Notes: generated from the letters alone by a model not told the origin. Shown: positions 1-8,775, numbered from the stretch's first letter. The stretch is 24,498 bases of DNA from Thraustochytrium sp. TN22 (GCA_013306675.1 JABLUY010000376.1:1-24498), one strand, 5' to 3'. Numbers and translations are program-made.

Positions 1-55
<55 letters not shown>
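1..55. repeat. Poly-C homopolymer at window start
   Basis: The first 55 bases are all C. It does not resemble TTAGGG-type telomeric repeats or any subtelomeric repeat I recognise. Lying at the very edge and next to a strong hairpin, it is most simply a scaffold terminus or homopolymer sequencing/assembly artefact, although a genuine C-tract cannot be excluded. Confidence 0.9.
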
Positions 56-57
56 AT

Positions 58-116
58 CGCGCGCGTGGGAGGCAGGACCCTCTACCGCAGGCGCGGTCCT
101 GCCTCCCGCGCGCGCG
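58..116. repeat. 22-bp near-perfect inverted repeat (hairpin)
   Basis: The arm at 58-79 pairs with 95-116 at 21 of 22 positions (T66 is the mismatch), leaving a 15-base loop. The core arm contains GGGAGGCAGGACC and its complement GGTCCTGCCTCCC. The stem is extremely GC-rich and would stall polymerases, which fits the sequence ending in poly-C just upstream. Whether it is the end of an inverted element or a fold-back artefact cannot be told here. Confidence 0.85.
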
Positions 117-1067
117 GTGAGCACGGCGCGGAGGCCACAGCGGCCATATCGCGAGAGGCTGGGCGAGTCCGGGCGAGCGCAAACTCAGGAATCCTGCGCG
201 GCGGCTGCCGTGGCTGGCGGCGGCCGACGCGCTGAGTGGCGCCCGTTGTACTCGGCGCTAGATGGCTAGCAAGAGTAGGCGTGCCTTCGCGACGGCGCCG
301 CGCTCGCCCTCTGGCGCTCTGGGGGGCGAGACGGCGCGAGCGCCAGTGGGCACAGCGCGGTCGGGCCGGCGCTGCGGGAGCGGAGCGCTGCGGGCGGCTG
401 TGGAGCCGCTGGAGCGCGGCGCTCCTCCCCGCAGCACGATCGGCCGGGCCAGCAAAGCGGCCGCGCCTCGGCCGGCTGTGGGGCGCCCGCAATCCCCTCC
501 TAGCGCCCCATGCAGCTTGGCAAGGTGCTGAGCCGAGTTGGTAGCGCGCGCAGTGCAGCTTCTCTGTATCCCGCAGCTCGGCATAAATCGGTGCCGAGGG
601 CCGGCCCTGCAGGCGCGCCCGCAGCCATCTGTAATCCCGCAAGGAGTTATAATCCCGCAGCGCGGCCCCGCAGCAACCGCTCGGCCCGCCTGCAAGCAAC
701 GAGCTCCTGGCCGCGGGCGCCGCGCGGCCCGCAGACGACCATCGCCGCTGGCCGACGCCGCGGCGCCGCGACGAGACCGGCGAGCGCTGCGCGGGCGCGC
801 GGGCGAGCGCGCGGGCGCGCGGGCGCGGGCGCGGGCGGGAGCGAGCGAGCGAGCGAGCGAGCCTCGCGGCACCGGCGGCGCGCGCCGCCGCCGCCGCCGC
901 GCGAGCGGGCGAGCGGCGCGAACGCGCGGCCAGCCCTCGCTGCGTTCGTTCATCACCAAGCAAGCAAGCAAGGAGCCAAGGGCAGCACAGAGGGGTGGGG
1001 AAGGGCGGCGTCGCTTCGCCGCCGCCCCTTCGGAGCGCGCGCGCGCGGCCGAGAGCGCCGCCGCCGC

Positions 1068-1098
<31 letters not shown>

Positions 1099-1205
1099 GC
1101 GAGGCGAGGCGAGGCGAGGCGCGGACAGCCGCCGGCTCACACGCCGCCGGCCAGCTGATTGAGCAGGCAGACAGCCCTGCGGGAAGGCGGCCAAGGACAA
1201 GCACA
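117..1205 (+). promoter_or_regulatory. GC-rich 5' leader/promoter of the Zn2Cys6 gene
   Basis: There is no convincing gene here. Open frames exist on both strands only because stops are rare at this GC content; their translations are Arg/Ala/Pro/Ser low complexity. The region holds three copies of a (T)AATCCCGCA motif (567, 632, 650), a GAGC tetranucleotide run near 840-862, a CCG run (about 1066-1095) and a (GGCGA)n run (1096-1121) about 90 bases before the start codon. An in-frame ATG at 510 would add 232 low-complexity residues to the downstream protein; I treat it as leader. Confidence 0.5.
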
Positions 1206-2218
1206 ATGGGGAAAAGGGGCTCTTCGGGCGCGCCGTCGGCGTCGGCCTCGTCCTCGTCCTCATCCTCGTCTTCGTCGACGACGAGGGACCGCTCCCGCGG
1301 TACGGAGAGCAGCGGGTCCTGGTCAAGGACACATAAGAATGGCAGCAGTGCGGGCGGCGCCAAGAGCGCCGGCAGCAGCGGCAGCGGCAGCGGCAGCGGC
1401 AGCGGCAGCAACTCCGCCGGCGACGTTGCCCCGGTGCCCTACATGGAGGCGCCGCCTAACATGAAACGCACCTGCGAGAACTGCACACGCGTCAAGGTCA
1501 AGTGCGAGGGGTACCCCATCTGCAAGCGCTGTGAGCGCCGCGGCATGGAGTGCGTCTTCCGGGAACACCATCGCCGTGGCCGCAAGCGCCAGCCTGACAT
1601 CTTCGCGCAGCAGGCCGCCATGCAGCCCTACCAGATCATCAGCGGCGGTCGCACCTTCATGGTGCAGTCCGGCCCGCAAGGCCAAGGGCAGCAGGGCTCC
1701 TTCATGGCGCCGCCAGGCATGGCCATGCAGCCGATGCAGTCCCAGGGCTTCCCCGGCATGCCCTTTTTTCAGCCGCAGCAGCCACAACAGCAGCAACAAC
1801 AGCCACAACAGCCACAACAGCAGCCGTCTATGATGGGCTTCGGGCAGCAGCAGCCGCAGCAGCAAGCCTTTCAGCATTTCCAGCAGCAGCAGCAACAGCA
1901 ACAACAACAGCAGCAGATGCAGCAGGGCCGCCCGCAAAGCACCTACCCTGGCGCGCCCATGATGCCGCCGAGCGCCATGTCTGGCTCGTCAGGGCCGACG
2001 GCGGGCGCTCCTTCGTCATCGTCAACGTCTACCATGACAGCCTCGGCCTCATCAGTTGCTTCGGGCCCGTCCGCGCAGTCCCAGGACCAGAGCCGGTCGC
2101 AGCCGCAGATGGGCAGCTTTGTGCCTCCAGGTGGCTCGGGCCAAATGTCAAACGACGCTTGGGCCACGAGCGGCTCCGGCTCCGGCGCTGGCGGCATGCT
2201 TCAGGGCCTGTCGCAGCC

Positions 2219-2262
<44 letters not shown>

Positions 2263-2443
2263 CTGGCCAGGCCCAGAACCCGCTCATGCAGATGCTTCTA
2301 CAACAGCAGCAGCATCACCAGGGGCCGGCGGGCGGCATGCGGCCACCGGCCTTTCAGCCCGGCATGGGCGCGCCAATGACTCACACGGGCGACTCTAACC
2401 CGTCGCTCATGATGATGTGGATGCCCCAAAATCAACAGGCCAT

Positions 2444-2475
<32 letters not shown>

Positions 2476-4832
2476 CACAGCAGCAGTCACAGCAGCAGCC
2501 ACAACAGCCACAACAGCCACCAAGCATGATTCCGTTGCACCAGCAGCTGCTGATGCAGCAGCAGCAACAACAGCCGCAACAGCCGCCACAGCAAGCTCAG
2601 CAGCAGGCTTCGGTTCCCTCGCTGCCCTCCAACCAGCAGTTCCTGGCGGAGCTTCAGCGGTCCGTCACGCAGCAGTCCAACCAGCAGCAGCAGCAGCAGC
2701 AGCAGCAAGAACAGGATACCGCCAACGACGCCCACACGTCGCAGGTAGACAAGGCGTCGCGGAAGCGCGCCCGCGAGGGCTCGCCTTCTTCGGAGGCGCC
2801 CGGGACCTCGTACGAGGACCGGGCCAAGCACGAACGGAGGCACCGGCACCACCGGCGCCGGCACCACGAACACCACCACCAGGCTGACCGGCACGCGCCG
2901 ACGCGCCGTGTGCGTGAGGGCAGCGGTAGCGGCAGCGAGGAGGAATCGAGCGCGCTTCGGCAGCCGCAGAAGCGCACCGCCACGGCTGGCGCACGGACGC
3001 TCTCCAACGACAGTCCATCCAGCGAGGAGCGCACCGCGGCGCTCCCAGACTCGGTGCGGCGCGTGCTGGTAGTCTTCCTGCGCATCATGGGCCCGACGCT
3101 GCAGGATCGCCACATGCGCATCATCACGCGCGACAAGGGCACGGAGAAAATGCCGCGCTTCACGTCGACCGAGTCGACTCGCAATACGCGGCTGATCCGA
3201 TTCTTCTTTTCGGTTCTCATCAACTACTTCAACACCAAGGGCGACGCGCTCACGGAGAGCATCGCGCGCAAATGGGCCGACCGTCTGCAGTACATCTACA
3301 CGTCGCGCGACCCGAACTCGCGCCTCGGTGGCGCGCCGGCGCAGGATCCGGCCAGCGGCGAGATGTACGTGGGCCCGCGCGTCTCGCGGCCGGAGCAGTC
3401 CTCAAACGGTTCCGGCAGCTCCGAGGATGAGGTGGTGGTCTTCTCCTCGGCCGTTGGCTCGGGTTCCGGCCCGGGCTCCGGCTCGGGGGGCTCCAGCGGC
3501 AGCTTCAGCGGCAGCGTCGAGGGCTCCAACAGTGGCGGCGACAATCACACCGGATCGGATCGCGACTCGGGCTCCAACGGCAACAACGACGAGACTCGCC
3601 GCGACCTCTCGCCCGAGCAGCGCAGCCGCAGCCCGAGCCCAGTTGGCGAGCGCCTCGACCTCGAGGAGCGTTCTTTCCGTATCCGCGAGACGCGCATGTC
3701 CTCCGGCCTCAACTGGCTTATGGACGACCCCGAGGCGCGCCTCGGTGACACCAAGCGCGCCGTGCTCAAGATTGCCTGCCTCTGGCGCCACGCCAAGAAC
3801 ATGCAGTCCGGCGCGCCCTTTGTCAGCTATGTCGACGCCAACCAGCCGCTGCGCACGCTGCTCGGCATTCGCTCCCCTAAGGAGCTCCTGCCGCTGCGCG
3901 GTCTCTGCGACGGCGTGCTCCCCTATGGCCTCGACCCGCTCGTCGAGATGCTCGTCAGCCCCGACGAGGCCTCGCGCTTCGTGCAGACCATCAGCGGCAA
4001 GATCGAGAACGCGGTGATTCGCCTGCGACGCTCCGCGCGCCAGGGCGGCTCCTCCGGCTCCTCCGGTGCCTCCTCCGGCGGCATGGCTGGCTCCTCCGGC
4101 AGCAACTCCAACAACTCCAACAACCAGACCAGTAACTCTGGCAGCGGCAGCGGCAACGACACCGCCGCCATGGTCTCGGCCGACTATTCCTCCTCCTCCT
4201 CCTCGCATAGCGGTGGCAACGGTGCCAGTACCGGCGCCTCCGGCAGCGCTGGCAGCAAGGACGGCATGCGTGGCGACGGTATGCGTGGCGACGGCTGCGG
4301 CAGCACCGTCAAGCGCTCCTCCGCCTCGGGTAGCAGCGACAGGGTCCAGGAAAATTTTGCCGCAGGTGCCGCGGCCTCCTCGTCCGAGGACGCCAAGGCC
4401 TGCGGCGCCCGCAAGACCGAAGCTGACGCCAGCAAGCGCACGACCAAGGCAACTGTGGAAGCCACACAGCAGGCCGAGGCCGTGCGCCGCCGCCGCCCTA
4501 TCGAGATGATCTTCTCGGACATGCTCTACCTCCACGCCCACGAGAACGGCCGCGCCGTGCCGCGCCAGTGCCGCGTGCGCACGCTGCTGCGCGTTTCCCC
4601 CGCAACCATCTCCTCGGACGACCTCCGCGTCAAGACCTTTCGCGGCTCCGACTTTTTGCTCGAGGCAGTCATGACCGTCACGCGTCTGGAGGTCATCCAC
4701 GACAAGACTGGCGGTCTCCTCGCCAAGTCCGCTTCCGCCGTGCTGCATTCCATGCCATCCTCGCGCGACATCTCGCAGGACCACGTGTGGCTTGACGAGA
4801 AGCTGCGTCTTCTCACTGACTCGAGGATATGA
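1206..4832 (+). CDS. Zn2Cys6 binuclear-cluster transcription factor, polyglutamine-rich
   Basis: This 1208-residue protein is probably a nuclear sequence-specific DNA-binding regulator. A complete zinc cluster lies at residues 90-116 with spacing C-x2-C-x6-C-x5-C-x2-C-x6-C (C90, C93, C100, C106, C109, C116), followed by a basic stretch (HHRRGRKR). That is the Gal4-type module in which six Cys bind two Zn ions. Residues about 190-510 are dominated by six or more Gln tracts, typical of activation domains, and are followed by a His/Arg-rich patch. Three ordered blocks then alternate with Ser/Gly linkers at roughly 616-709, 823-945 and 1098-1208; I recognise none of them, and the usual fungal middle-homology region is not evident. 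The start at 1206 is chosen because codon bias and composition change there; an in-frame ATG at 510 is possible. The target genes are unknown. Confidence 0.88.
1771..2712 (+). repeat. CAG/CAA trinucleotide tracts encoding polyglutamine
   Basis: Several blocks lie within the transcription factor gene: about 1771-1830 and 1849-1922 (CAG mixed with CAA and CCA), an almost pure CAG run at about 2219-2262, then about 2446-2475, 2553-2605 and 2682-2709. The purest run, at 2219-2262, is the one expected to be most length-variable between strains; interrupted tracts are more stable. Confidence 0.9.
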
Positions 4833-5368
4833 GAGCTGTGAGAGCCGAGCCTGTGTGTGTCTGAGCGCACGCCTCATAGCTGCTGAGTGAATGTATGCGA
4901 TTTGGAGTCCCTACGGCGACACAACACGACATGTCATGAGACAACGCGACACAACAGACGGACAGATCAATTCCATGATTTGCCTCTGCTGCCACCCAAC
5001 ACGATGCGATGCAAACCCTGCCTGCCTGATCCTGCTCTCTTTAAAACGATACAGAACCTTCCTGTTGCACTCTCGCTTCATGTTTGCCTCTTTGAATCTC
5101 TTTTCGTGCCCTGTTGTTGGCGTGCGAGGCGGGGACGAAGCCTCGCCACGCCGCGCACAGACGCTTCAGCCATGCTTGCCACTGCTCTCTTGCTTGTCAA
5201 GTTGTCAAGAAGATAAGTACACCCTGGCATCAGTACGAAGGGGCACTAGCCTACACCGTGTGATCTCTTCAGCCAAAGCTAACGGAGAAAAGATGAGGAG
5301 ATTTAGCTGACACAAGGAGAGTCGAGGTTCCGTGGTCCCATATTCGAGACACGCCTGTGGGTCTACAT
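4833..5368. other. Convergent 3' intergenic region
   Basis: This region lies between the stop codons of the transcription factor (+) and the SYLF gene (-), so it must hold both 3' UTRs and both transcript ends. Base composition drops sharply from the coding regions. A short direct repeat, GCGACACAACA, occurs near 4917 and 4947. No gene is supported; the short open frames lack coding-like codon use. Confidence 0.6.
5121..5150. repeat. Hairpin in convergent 3' region
   Basis: CGTGCGAGGC at 5121-5130 pairs with GCCTCGCCACG at 5140-5150 with a single bulged base, around a nine-base loop. It sits between two convergent genes and could form in either transcript. A role in transcript termination or 3' processing is inference only. 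Confidence 0.45.
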
Positions 5369-6162
5369 TTACTGCTGAGCGATCACCTGCTCGTCGGCCG
5401 GGAGCTCGCTCGAGGCACCCGACGGCTTGGTGGGCATCTCCTGGCTGACCAGGTCCTCAAGAGCGCGGTACATCTTGTCGAAGGGCTCGCCCTTGGGCGG
5501 CTCCTCGGACTCAAAGATCTCCTCCGGAGTGATGGGCCGGCCGTACTGGCCCTGGTTGGCCGAGTTGTTGGGCATGACACCGCCGAACTCGAGCGAGACG
5601 CCGCCGTAGAGGCCCTTGCTGTTGGCGAAGACGATCACGCCGTCCTTGGACTTGGTCGTCACGAAGGCCTCCGCCTCCCGGCCCAGCGGGCCGGCAGTCA
5701 GCGCGCCGTTCAAGCCCACCGTGCCCGCATTCTGCACGAACCCGTTGAGCACGGCCTCAGACTTGAAGAAGATGATGAAGTCCGTCATGCCCACGCCGAT
5801 GGACGCGCCCACCGCCCTGTACAGTGCCCCGCACATCACCGTTAGTCCGTCTTGCCTGCCTGCCTGGCAATGCCTGCCTGCCTGCCTTCTCTGGGAGTGC
5901 GAGCCGCGCGCGGCGCTGGGAAATAAACCTACGGGCCGAGCATGTTAACGGCGACCGGCGCGCTAAACGAGCCGTCCGCCTTCTTCTTGAGCACGATGCC
6001 CTCGCCGCCGCGCACCGTGACGATGCAGCCGGCGCGGTACATGCGGAAGAAGCCCACGCCCACGCACTCCTTGATGCGCACCACCGCGTCGTAGTCCTGC
6101 ATCTCCTTGGGCGCGTCCAGGATCATCTCCGGCACATACGAAGCGCTCGTGCGGATCGACAT
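5369..6162 (-). CDS. SYLF (Ysc84/DUF500) domain protein, two coding exons
   Basis: Joining 6162-5933 to 5816-5369 gives a 225-residue protein. It matches the SYLF/Ysc84 family, known for binding phosphoinositides and actin at sites of endocytosis and membrane remodelling. Visible hallmarks are the segment around residues 45-75 (YRAGCIVTVRGGEGIVL, then DGSFSAPVAV), the GASIGVGMTDFIIFF strand after the exon junction, and the later Gly-rich blocks GLNGALTAGPLGREAEA and GLYGGVSLEFGG. Unlike SH3YL1 or yeast Ysc84/Lsb3, it has no SH3 domain, so it is the stand-alone form. The C-terminal 45 residues are acidic and Pro-rich. The start at 6162 fits the family N-terminus; a perfect donor further upstream suggests an additional 5' UTR exon. 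It shares a divergent 1.6 kb region with the cold-shock gene. Confidence 0.88.
5817..5932 (-). other. Spliceosomal intron in the SYLF gene
   Basis: This 116-base intron is inferred because the reading frame meets a stop just after LGP and the family similarity resumes in another frame. The donor is CCC|GTAGGT at 5932, the acceptor TGTACAG|GG at 5817, and a GACTAAC branch-site match lies about 25 bases before the acceptor. It interrupts codon 77 in phase 2 and splicing gives an uninterrupted SYLF domain. The intron contains a TGCC/GGCA tetranucleotide run (about 5853-5885). It is the only coding intron I can support in the window. Confidence 0.85.
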
Positions 6163-6408
6163 CTTGCTCGCTGCGCTGCTCCCTGCCCTGCGCTCTCCTG
6201 CCGTTCCTCTGTCTTCTGCCTGCCTGCTCGCGCGTCAGTGCTCGCCCTGCGCCCGCGCTCCGGGCCCGCCTCCACCTCGCCCGCAGGCCTGAGCGTCTCC
6301 GGCTCGTCACGGGCCCGGCCGCGCCCGGCCTCCCGCCGCCGCCGCGAGGCCGCGCCGGGCCGCCGCGCCGCCGCGCCGCGCGCGCCGCCCGCGCCGCGCC
6401 GCCGCCTC

Positions 6409-6417
6409 ACTCACCTG
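6409..6417 (-). other. Consensus splice donor upstream of the SYLF start codon
   Basis: On the minus strand the sequence reads CAG|GTGAGTGAG, with the junction at 6415/6414. A branch-like CTGAC and several AG acceptors lie between here and the ATG at 6162. This supports a 5' UTR intron of roughly 150-250 bases. The upstream exon has no ATG in the continuing Ser-rich frame, so it is more likely untranslated. Confidence 0.45.
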
Positions 6418-6813
6418 CGCGCGCCGTTGCCCGTCTGCCGCCCGCGCGCGCGCGCCGCGTCCTGCCCGAGGCCGAGGCGCTCGATCGCGAGCTCGAGGCG
6501 CAGGATTCCGGGCCGCGCCCTCGCCGCGGCGCGCGCAACGCAGCGCGGCGCAACGGAGCAACGAGGGCGGGGACGAGGACGAGGACGAGGAAGAGGACGA
6601 GGCCGAGGGCGAGGCCGAGGACAAAGACAAGGACGAGGACGACCAGGGCTTCGCGGGCTGCTCGCTAGCTGTAGAAGGCGAGGCCAGGGCGAGGTGCTGC
6701 TGGCCGATCAGTGACGGAGAGTCGCAGAGAGGACCAGGAAAGGCTCAAGCAACCGCAGAAGACGTGGTCACAGCGAAGTTGCGCTGCTCAACGCAAATGC
6801 AAGGCTCGCTCAG

Positions 6814-7116
6814 ATGCTGCCAACGCTTGCAGTGCTCTCGCTGCACGACCTCCTCCTCTCCAGGCCGACCGAGAGCCAAGAGCCTGCCTTCCGCACGTGC
6901 GCCCGCGACATCCTCCAAAGCGACCAACCCGTCAGCCCGGCCGCCCGCCCGGCCGCCCGCCAGCCAGCCAGCGAGCCCCGCCAGCCACTGCCGACGAGTC
7001 CAAGGCTAACTCGCGGAAGACTTGAAGGTGGCCGCCGCGACTCCCGACGACGACAGCTGCAGAGGCAGCAATCACAAGCCAACAAGCTGACTCATGAGGT
7101 CCTCATGAGCCTGTAG
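6814..7116 (+). CDS. Possible small hypothetical ORF (100 aa), weak
   Basis: An ATG-initiated frame encodes 100 residues. The first 45 look protein-like (MLPTLAVLSLHDLLLSRPTE, then an acidic/hydrophobic mix ending DILQSDQPVSP), with third positions mostly G or C by eye; the rest is Pro/Ala/Arg/Gln-rich. The frame is also open for about 30 codons upstream of the ATG. I recognise no family. Its 3' end lies inside two palindromes, and it could equally be part of an untranslated leader or a chance frame in GC-rich DNA. Confidence 0.2.
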   Translation: MLPTLAVLSLHDLLLSRPTESQEPAFRTCARDILQSDQPVSPAARPAARQPASEPRQPLPTSPRLTRGRLEGGRRDSRRRQLQRQQSQANKLTHEVLMSL

Positions 7117-7136
7117 AGGCTTCTAGCTAGCCTCTA
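7091..7136. repeat. Two adjacent perfect palindromic hairpins
   Basis: CTCATGAGG-T-CCTCATGAG at 7091-7109 is a perfect inverted repeat with a one-base centre. Four bases later TAGAGGCT (7114-7121) pairs perfectly with AGCCTCTA (7129-7136) around a seven-base loop. The second begins exactly at the stop codon of the small open frame. They may be protein-binding sites for dimeric regulators or structured RNA. Confidence 0.7.
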
Positions 7137-7428
7137 CCAGCCAGCCCTCGGGCCCAAACTACCGCGCCACCTCGCCGCTGCTCATCTCGCCAGCGACGTC
7201 GACGAGGTCGCCATCCGCCATGCCATCCATCACCGCGGCCGCGGCCCGCGCCCGCGCCGCGGCGTGCGCAACGCGCAGCGTGGGTGGCTCCGCCGCGCTC
7301 ACCACGGCGCCGCTGCCGCAGACGACGAAGGACCAGGGCAGGTGCGTGCGGCGGCGGCGCGGCGGCGGCGGGCGGCGGCGGCGGCGGGCGGCGGCCCGCC
7401 GCCGCCCGCCCGCGGCCCAGCGGCGCCG

Positions 7429-7457
7429 GGCGAGGCGAGGCGAGGCGAGGCGAGGCG
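7429..7457 (+). repeat. (CGAGG)n pentanucleotide repeat
   Basis: About five tandem CGAGG units lie about 300 bases upstream of the cold-shock start codon and directly follow a CGG-rich block. The same unit in the same orientation occurs at 1096-1121, upstream of the transcription factor gene. Confidence 0.85.
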
Positions 7458-7752
7458 GGGCGGGCGGCGGCGCGCGGAGGATTGCGCGCGGAGGGGCCGC
7501 AGAGGCGCGCAGGATGCGCGGCGGCGCGCGCGGAGCGGCGCGCGGCGGCGGCGCGGGCGGCGCAGGAGGCCAGCGAGGAGCGCCGGAGGAGGAGGCGCGC
7601 GCGCGCGCGCGATCGAGGCGCGGCGCGCGCTCTGGGCGGCGATGCGGGGGCAGAAAAGGCCGGAGACAGAAGAACCGCGAACTCGAAGACTGACAAGGAG
7701 GCGCGCGCGCAGCTCTCTGTCTTGTAGCAGCTTGCCATCTCGTACGAGCAAC

Positions 7753-8097
7753 ATGTTCGCGATTGCCGCCAAGCAGATGGCGCGCCAGGTGGCGCAGGTG
7801 GAGTCGGCGGCCCGGCCGAGCCAGTTCGCCCGCATGCTCTCGAGCCTGTCGGACGATGTCAAGAAGGGCAAGGTCAAGTGGTTTGATAACCGCAAGGGCT
7901 TTGGCTTCATCATGCCCAAGGGCGGCGACAAGGACGTCTTCGTGCACTTTAGCGCCATCAAGCAGGAGTCCAACGAGTTCCGCACCCTGACGGACGACGA
8001 GGAGGTCGAGTTTAGCGTCATCGTGGACGAGTCCAGCGGCCGGCCGCAGGCGCAGAACGTGCGCCGCCTGGCGCCCCCCCCGCCCCGGGAGTACTGA
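7753..8097 (+). CDS. Cold-shock-domain protein, possibly mitochondrial
   Basis: This 114-residue protein consists of a roughly 38-residue leader and a single cold-shock domain (about 38-106). RNP1 is K48GFGFI53 and RNP2 is V62FVHF66, preceded by GKVKWFDNRKGFG, the family's most conserved strand; aromatic residues that stack on single-stranded nucleic acid are present (W43, F44, F50, F52, F63, H65, F66). CSD proteins bind single-stranded RNA or DNA and act as RNA chaperones. The leader is rich in Ala, Arg, Gln and Ser with few acidic residues and ends ARMLSSLS, resembling a mitochondrial presequence; that localisation is inference. No zinc knuckles or RGG tail follow, unlike plant and animal CSD proteins. 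A possible upstream coding exon is discussed in the findings. Confidence 0.9.
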   Translation: MFAIAAKQMARQVAQVESAARPSQFARMLSSLSDDVKKGKVKWFDNRKGFGFIMPKGGDKDVFVHFSAIKQESNEFRTLTDDEEVEFSVIVDESSGRPQAQNVRRLAPPPPREY

Positions 8098-8775
8098 TAT
8101 TGCACCATCGTCGCTTTGTCGTTGATGACGGTTCACGCGGCGGCCCTCGCACGGCCGTCGCGCCCCGGCTGATTGGGGCTGGCTTTGCCGGCGCCTGGCT
8201 GGCGCGCTCCTCGTGAGTGAGATCTCCCTTCTCCTCCTTTGCTCTGCTTTCTGCCTCGAGAGACGTGACAGAGAGATACGCGCAGAGGAGGAAGAGGGTC
8301 CTCTTGTGCCCTGCCAAACGCCCTCCATGCGTCGTGGCTCGCGAGGAAGCGAGGGCGCGCCGTCCTGTCTCTCGAGCACCGAGCAGAAAGCCTGCCTGCC
8401 TGCCTGCCTGATTCTTGCCGACCCTCTCCCCTGCCTTGCAAGCAACTCGTGATAGTAATTGGCAACCATCTGCGTGGTGAAAGAGTGGGTTTCCCTGGCA
8501 GGAGAAGGAGACCAAGAGACACAGAGAGTAGAGACCTGCGGCGGGAGGCTCGCTGTGGATGTGTGCTACCCTACCTGCAGCGAGCAATCAGCCCACGAGA
8601 AAAGCTAGCTGGCTTGCTCTGTGTAGAGCTAGCTAGTTAGCTAGCTGGACTCTGTGTCAGAGTTGGCCGACGGGCCAAAGTTGATGCGCCCACGAAAAAA
8701 GACAAACTCTCAGCCAGAGTGTATGTGTGTACATGTGGGCCCATGCAATCAAAGCCAATGATTGAAGAAAGATCC
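8098..8775. other. Convergent 3' intergenic region
   Basis: These 678 bases lie between the cold-shock gene (+) and the SET gene (-). The region holds a TGCC tetranucleotide run (about 8391-8410), an AGCT-rich palindrome cluster (8602-8663) and a GT-rich stretch near 8719. No gene is supported. Confidence 0.55.
8602..8663. repeat. AGCTAGCT palindrome/hairpin cluster
   Basis: AGCTAGCTA-GT-TAGCTAGCT at 8627-8646 is a perfect palindrome with a two-base centre. A further AGCTAGCT copy at 8603-8610 can compete for pairing. ACTCTG (8649-8654) pairs with CAGAGT (8658-8663). The cluster lies 111 bases beyond the SET gene stop codon and in the tail region of the cold-shock gene. Confidence 0.75.

Larger units (their letters stand above)
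6163..7752. promoter_or_regulatory. Divergent promoter/leader region between SYLF and cold-shock genes
   Basis: This 1.6 kb region must hold both promoters and leaders. The left part (6250-6560) is very GC-rich with a minus-strand splice donor; 6565-6640 is a GACGAG-rich purine run; 6700-7110 is of more even composition and holds one coding-like open frame; 7340-7620 is a purine/GC-rich block with CGG and (CGAGG)n repeats directly upstream of the cold-shock gene. I see no TATA box that I would defend. Confidence 0.5.

Noticed and set aside
510-1205. N-terminal extension of the transcription factor from an upstream in-frame ATG
   Set aside because: The 232 extra residues are low-complexity Arg/Ala/Ser/Pro, codon third positions are not biased like the gene body, and the stretch looks like the GC-rich leaders of neighbouring genes.
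82-1332. Long minus-strand open frame over the first 1.3 kb
   Set aside because: It results from scarcity of stops in CG-rich DNA; it is Arg/Ala/Pro low complexity and overlaps the leader and start of a real gene.
3402-4877. 491-codon minus-strand open frame inside the transcription factor gene
   Set aside because: It is a shadow of the sense codons (Gly/Ala/Val-rich), with no recognisable domain, opposite a well-supported gene.
7159-8469. 436-codon minus-strand open frame across the cold-shock gene
   Set aside because: It is antisense to a clear cold-shock domain and CG-rich leader; the composition is low complexity, though its last 25 codons look superficially coding-like.
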